From Polytrichum commune (lineage: Eukaryota; Streptophyta; Polytrichopsida; Polytrichales; Polytrichaceae), in the NCBI GenBank assembly GCA_950295325.1, contig OX485804.1, positions 68,860,033-68,924,032 of the forward strand: a stretch of DNA of 64,000 bases, read 5' to 3'. Below, one piece after another: positions 58,621-64,000 of this stretch; position 1 is the first letter of the stretch; every line of letters starts with the position of its first letter. The notes beneath the pieces were generated by a model. That model did no database searches, was not told the DNA's origin, and was given only the letters and a program-made list of their open reading frames with translations. The position numbers and the translations under genes were made by a program.

Positions 58621-59080
58621 ATACCTACCAATTCTTCTTGCACTTGACTGACTTGAAGAAGCTGTGAAGGGGCAGCACTAGGATAGCACTAGCAGTAGCA
58701 CTAGCAGGTGATGGAGAGGTATAAGTAGCACTTGCAGCACTTTGCTATCTGCAACAACAACAACAACAGCAGCAGTGAGGGGGGGTGGGGGAGGGGTGGG
58801 CCAAGTCAAGGCCGTAAGTGATCATTTTGTACCTGAGATTAGGTTGTGTACAAAGGGACCATAAGAATCGTGCTGCCCTCATCTTCTCAAGTGACAACTA
58901 GGTAGTACTGGCCGGCCGGGCATCAGTATCACGGTGGGAGGCTAGGAGGGGCTGTTGGCATTCAATCACACATGGTACTCCACTCCACAATCTTGACGTA
59001 ATTAAAGTCGACGGAGAATGTCTTTGCGTGTCAGAATCCCACATTTGGGAAGAAGACTATCATCATCATCATCATCCACT
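58621..59080. other. Intergenic DNA with simple repeats
   Basis: CAA/CAG repeats at about 58751-58775, a G-rich run near 58780 and ATC repeats at about 59058-59077. No gene. Confidence -1.
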
Positions 59081-59300
59081 GTCCGGGGAGATTTTGGGCA
59101 TTAATCGGTCAAAATCCTAGTGTTTCCAAGTCCAACCGGTTACATGTTGTGATCTTTCGGTTTTTCTTTACTAAATTGGGGTGTTTTTTCGTGAGTTCTT
59201 CTAAAATGATTGGCGGTTTTCTTGAAGTCTTGAATTTCAACCGGTTATTTCTCAAGCTCAACCAATTCGTATGTAAGTAGCAGTCGGTGCTGCCCGTACA
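59081..59300 (+). repeat. Dispersed repeat family B, copy 3 (one end only)
   Basis: GTCCGGGGAGATTTTGGGCA, AAGTCCAACCGGTTACATGT, CTTGAAGTCTTGAATTTCAA and CCGGTTATTTCTCAAGCTCA, the same order as at 8938 and 26936. No inverted partner end is nearby. Confidence -1.
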
Positions 59301-59363
59301 TTGATCATCATCGGAATTTGAGGTTGTTGTCAACTTAAGGTAAGTTTGGCATGTACAATGTAA

Positions 59364-59694
59364 GGTATGCGAGTGTTATTTGGTTACTTCTCTTGATCGA
59401 ACACCTATATTTTGATTGTGTGCGGTTAGGTGAGGATCGAAGAACAAACACCATAAAGAACACATGTTCAAAAGAGATTTGGTCACCGTCTTCAAATTTT
59501 ATCAACTATTCCACACTCAATGATGAACGTAATTGGGAAGATCTATGTATTTAGTTCAAGAACCAATAAACATGCAACCGGATGACTGTAACTACATCAA
59601 GAGATTTGCTAATGTTGCACAAGTTTTGTTGTGTAAATCTAATCAATAGGAAGTTGAAGAACATGAAACTCAAACCGAATAACTCCCATATACC
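59364..59694 (+). mobile_element. MITE family A, copy 3
   Basis: TAA precedes GGTATGCGAGTGTTATTTGG, and the right end is ACCGAATAACTCCCATATACC. Same orientation as the copies at 3452 and 4325. Confidence -1.
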
Positions 59695-61629
59695 CTAACC
59701 ATACACATGAACCTAAACCAACAATACTTATGTAAGTACGAATGTCAGTTTCTTTTAGTATAGTCTGTATGGTGGCGGCATTGGCCTTCATTTTCAAAGA
59801 AAAAAGAAAGTTTCAATATCATACATTTGAAGCCCTCAATGAATTGTAGTGCATAATGTTGTATGATTTGAGTTGAGTGTTGGTGTTGAACATACATACC
59901 TTACTTTTCTATTTTGCGACTTGTTTAATCACAATGCCAACTAGAAAACCAATAAAATCAAACCAACATTAAACTAATTTCCATATAACAACATCCAAAA
60001 GCTTATCCTTAAAGCAAGTGCCATCTTAGTACAGGTCAACCTTTGAGCAAGTTTGTGTGGCACCCACAAGTTCCTACTATAAAATTGGAGTGGCCACACC
60101 CTAGAACCATAACCCATATAATTCTTAGAGGGTTACATACATCACTCATTCAAAATAATCCAACACCATTACAGAAGGTAAAACCACACTGATTATCCCA
60201 ATCAATGTGTGTGGTACTAATTCCCAAAAGATTCATTGTTTTGCCAAGTCTCAAAACTAGAGAGAGCTTAAATGTTTACTAAGTGATGCTAAATTCATGA
60301 ATAGACGCTCATTTAACCATACATTCCAAAAGAATTAGTGCGTGCTCTAAGGTGCTTGCTAAGCGATGAATTTCTTTTCGCAAACACATCTTTGTCAATG
60401 AAGAATGCTGCTATGAACAATATTTTCGATGAATAGTGTTGCTTTGAACATTGCTTCCTTGTTTTTTCTGGTGGCACTAATTTCATAGCGTTGAAAGAGA
60501 TTTTGGCACCACCTTCACTAATCTTCCCCACGCACCATTAGCCCTCCCTCACTAGTTCTAATTGGGATAATCATTGTGGTATATGATGGACCATGCCTTT
60601 ATCTGGTGATGTTTTGACGGTGAGCAAAAGTACCCTTTCCCCATCAATTGCCTCATTCATGGTAGTGATAGCACTCACTCAGACCCACGGCTCGCTCCTT
60701 TCTTTCATTCATGACCTTTTACTGGTTTCCTACCCCAAAAAAAGGCAAAGGTCTGATCTCGACTTGTGACTTGGAAGCATATAAGGTAGAGGGTGCTTAA
60801 ACCAACACTTTAAGCTATTGCACATACATATGGCTATGTGGTTGATATATAAAATATATATTCATATTAGCCTTTGGGCTAAACATAGGTATCAAGAAAG
60901 AAAAAATATTTTTAGTATCAATTGAATATTTGATGAATATTCAAAGTCAAAACTACTAGCCTCCTTATACCAATCCATAGGTCCCGTGTATGGCAACCTC
61001 GCATATGATGAGGACCCCCACCTTCATTGCCTAGAACCAACACAACATAGTTGGGTACTAGACCCAAACTACATCAAAGCCCAAGTAGTAATGGTATGCA
61101 AAGCCACACGGCAACCTCCATGATCCCTCCCGGTTCGCTTGCAAAACCATCACCTTGCATCCCGGGAACCGACCCCCTTTGCATCCCGGGAAATGACCCT
61201 TTTGTGCTTTGTGGGCCTACCTCCTTGGCGTTGTGAATAGAATGACTAGAATAGGCATTGACAAGCCACCCTAATCCCACCTTGAACCAACCCGAGATAG
61301 AGTGGAGCCCGTTACATACCCTACGTGAAGGTCATGGAGGCCGCTATGAGGTGGCACCACTAATGGCACCTAAAACCGTCACTTCGTGGGCCCAGACACT
61401 CCTACACCGCCGGGTACGGTTCAAGGTTGTAGAGTGTTGGCAATTGGGAGGCGTTTATAGGTGTTGGTTTTAGCACCCTCTACCTTAGAGATCTGGCCTT
61501 GGTGCATTTCTTCTCCACTGTTGCCATTTCCCTGCATTTAGCTTATAATCAAGTATCAATATTTCATCACCTTTCATACACAGATGTTGGACACATCTCT
61601 CTCTTTCTCAATTGATTGCAAGGAACTGA
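59695..61629. other. Intergenic DNA
   Basis: No gene recognised. Around 61050-61280 both strands are open over 60-70 codons (Pro-rich, with a repeated TTGCATCCCGGGAA), which I read as composition rather than coding. Confidence -1.
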
Positions 61630-62001
61630 GGTATGTGTGTGGTATCCGGTTAGTTTTGTTTGTTCTCCATCTTTTATTGATCAAACTCATGTCCTCAAAT
61701 TTGTGTTGCATTAGTAGATCTATGATGAAACATCAACAAATATTAGATTGGAAATCAAACCTCCCGTTATTTGGTTATGGTTATCAGAAGGCAAGTTTGT
61801 TGGTTCATTGACTGATTAAATAGGACCTCCCAAGTGAGTTCACTGTTGAGTGTGGAGTAGTTAAATAAAATTTGAAGACGTAGTGCAATTTTATTTAAAC
61901 ATATATGTTTATGATCGTTTGTTCTCTGATCCTCACCTGACCACACACCAATCAAATATAGGTGCATGTTTAAGAAAAGTAATTGAACAACACCCACATA
62001 C
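61630..62001 (-). mobile_element. MITE family A, copy 4 (inverted)
   Basis: GGTATGTGTGTGGTATCCGG at the left, CAACACCCACATAC at the right, followed by TTA. The interior is the reverse complement of copies 1-3 (for example CTCTGATCCTCACCTGACCA). Confidence -1.
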
Positions 62002-62780
62002 TTACAACCACGTAGCAACAAGTCCTAGGCTTCATGCGAAAGTAGCAAATTGGAGCATAGTCAACCACCATAATCTTACATGGAAATCAAAGTGCCAACT
62101 TGTAGGGTGCCATTGTCATTTGTAAACGAGTGATGCACACCGTATGGATGATGCCAATGTATAAATTGAGGTTAACTCTAGATTTGATTTCACAAGTGAA
62201 AGCAAGAGAGAATCCAGATATATCCGATGACTCGCCTCCTTCATCTTGATCATAAGGTGAATTGGCCCTATTCCCATAGACAATATGCATCAATGGAGTA
62301 GATTGCAAATTATCTAATCTGGTTCGCAATTGGGAGCCATGTGCATGCCATTTCAAGTTTGTGGATCACAATTGAGATACAAGTTCCGAGTCCAAGAAAC
62401 AAACTGAGAGTAAATTGTTTTGTTGTAAGCAAAATATATTTGGAAAACGCTCACAACAGTTTTTTTGGTTTCTTTGGCATTTTGGATTTATCAGAGCTGA
62501 AGTCCTTCAGAAAAGACACCAAACAAGGAGTGTAGTGTGTCTTTGATAGACTTTTCTATCAAAAGCTCCTTGGAGGTTCTTGTGTTAGAGCCTATTACAA
62601 AAATTCAAGCGAAACTTCATTGACCTCTTATTTCAATGCATAAAAGTTAATATGCGAATTCGGTTTAAAGCATGGGCTAGTTTTTGCATAAGATCCTATG
62701 CTCAACAGTTACAAATCTCATCCTCCATGTGACCCTTAGAGCTTAAGAATAACTCAAATGACTCCAAATTACCCACAACT
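62002..62780. other. Intergenic DNA
   Basis: Nothing recognised on either strand. Confidence -1.
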
Positions 62781-63420
62781 AAGGGTGGGTTTACATTAGT
62801 GTCCAACCTATTGAATCTAACTGGTGGACTTAACATTGGACCCAACATTAGCTTATAGATTGGTTTCTCAAACTAGGAGGAGTATTTGTTGAGTGGGGAC
62901 TATCCACATTTGGTGGTAAAACAATTTCATATCAATGCCACTTCATCCTTCTTTTTCTTTTTCTTTTTCTTTTTTCTGTATACCTTGGATCTAAGCCTCA
63001 ATGTAAACTCCTTGGTTTCAAATTTTTGCTCTCGACCAATATGATCACTCAATTTTGGAGTTTTTTTGGGCTTGGACCCTAGTGTTAACATGCACAAAAG
63101 CATGTTAAGGGTGTGTTTATATTAGGATTTGGGTCCAAGAAACTTGGGCTCCAAAACACCCCTTAATGGTCTTTGTTTTTTTATTCAAGAGTGGACTCAA
63201 CCTAGACGATTGGTTTCCCAAATTGGGAAGAGTATTTTCTTGAGTGAGGAGAAACAAGAAGAGTGATAAAGCGATGCCAACATTAACGCTGCTTCAAATT
63301 TTCCATACCTCAAACCCATACCCATAAGGAATGAGTTCCAGAAAATCCTCTCAACCAATAAGACCATTCAAATTTGCAGTTTCTTTGGTCTTGGACCTTG
63401 ATGTTAACCTACCCTAATAA
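62781..63420 (+). repeat. Two tandem related MITE-like units of about 315 bp
   Basis: Unit 1 (about 62783-63090) starts TAAGGGTGGGTTTACATTAG and ends TTGGACCCTAGTGTTAACATG. Unit 2 (about 63107-63420) starts TAAGGGTGTGTTTATATTAG and ends TTGGACCTTGATGTTAACCT. Interiors align (GATTGGTTTC.CAAA, AGGAAGAGTATTT.TTGAGTG, CTCTCGACCAATA). The ends are loosely inverted and next to TAA, so a Harbinger-type MITE is likely. A (TTTTTC)n tract lies in unit 1. Confidence -1.
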
Positions 63421-63476
63421 GAGGTGTTTGGTATGTCAGGCCCCAAGTTTTTCGCACCCGAACCCTTCTACCCTAA

Positions 63477-63842
63477 GGTATGTGGGTGTTATTCGTTTCG
63501 TTTTCATGTTCTCCAACTTCCACCAATTAGATTCACACAACAAAACTTATGTTTCTTCAGCAAATCTACGATGAAGCATCAACAAAAATCAAATTGAGAA
63601 TTAGACATCCCCTTTATTTAGTTATGGTTATTGGAAGTGCATGTTTGTTGAGTACATAATTGAATACACATGTCCTTCCAATTGCGTTCGATATCAAAGT
63701 AATTAATAATAATATGAAGACAAGGTCCGACCTCTTATAAATATTTCTCTTGATGGTGTTTGTTCTTAAATCCTCAGCAAACCATACATTATCATATACA
63801 AGGGACGGATCAAGAAAAGTAACCAATCAACACCCACATATT
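63477..63842 (-). mobile_element. MITE family A, copy 5 (inverted)
   Basis: TAA then GGTATGTGGGTGTTATTCG at the left; AACCAATCAACACCCACATA at the right. Reverse orientation, like copy 4. Fifth copy in 64 kb. Confidence -1.
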
Positions 63843-64000
63843 TTAAATATAAACCCACCCTTATCAAGGTAACATAACCTTATACATCATATTAAGTTGT
63901 TGTGTGGGCCCAACATGTAGAGAATCAGAGCCACGAATAAATCGTTCATATCCAAGAAAAATCGTTTGGATCCTTGACACTACAGATCCATCAATGTTAT

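Noticed and set aside
61051-61280. Paired Pro-rich ORFs on both strands
   Set aside because: Mirror-image open frames with an internal short repeat (TTGCATCCCGGGAA); no coding evidence.

Overview
The window looks like nuclear DNA of a land plant. Genes carry short spliceosomal GT-AG introns, one is an unmistakable plant Bax inhibitor-1, there is a nuclear-type tRNA gene, and most of the rest is transposable-element sequence typical of plants (a chromodomain Ty3 retrotransposon, PIF/Harbinger, hAT, a Stowaway-like MITE and a LINE). A spliced gene for a vitamin-B12/iron-siderophore substrate-binding-type protein is, to my knowledge, not a flowering-plant gene, so I lean towards a seed-free plant (bryophyte, lycophyte or fern), without certainty.

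Layout. 1-3 kb: last six exons of a B12-binding-family protein gene (+). 3.4-4.7 kb: two copies of a 330-390 bp MITE family that recurs three times at 59-64 kb. 5.2-7.0 kb: an unknown serine-rich single-exon gene flanked on both sides by degenerate tandem repeats. 8.9-10.9 kb: a dispersed repeat, a 117-bp duplication, inverted telomere-like blocks and a tRNA-Gly(GCC) gene (-) that carries an 11-nt intron. 14.4-24.0 kb: a PIF/Harbinger region with a dead DDE transposase (+) and an apparently intact two-exon Myb/SANT partner gene (-), with a broken BED-type hAT transposase in between. 26.4-30.1 kb: TIR elements and repeats. 30.3-32.2 kb: a 5'-truncated LINE (-) with RNase H, a CCHC finger and a restriction-like endonuclease domain, bounded by a 9-bp target-site duplication. 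32.4-38.6 kb: a complete Ty3/gypsy chromovirus (-) with LTRs that I read as identical, a 5-bp TSD and an uninterrupted gag-pol. 38.6-44.1 kb: MITEs and a 1.28-kb Harbinger-type non-autonomous element. 45.5-46.0 kb: a proline-rich single-pass membrane protein gene. 50.9-53.8 kb: the six-exon Bax inhibitor-1 gene. 54-64 kb: MITEs and old repeats.

The host genes (B12-binding-like protein, Ser-rich protein, proline-rich membrane protein, BI-1, tRNA-Gly) show no shared pathway; they are islands in repeat DNA. The most unusual observations are the intron in tRNA-Gly with a well-formed bulge-helix-bulge, an array of eleven hairpins with a constant loop and covarying stems in each LTR, and the LINE that combines RNase H with a restriction-like endonuclease.
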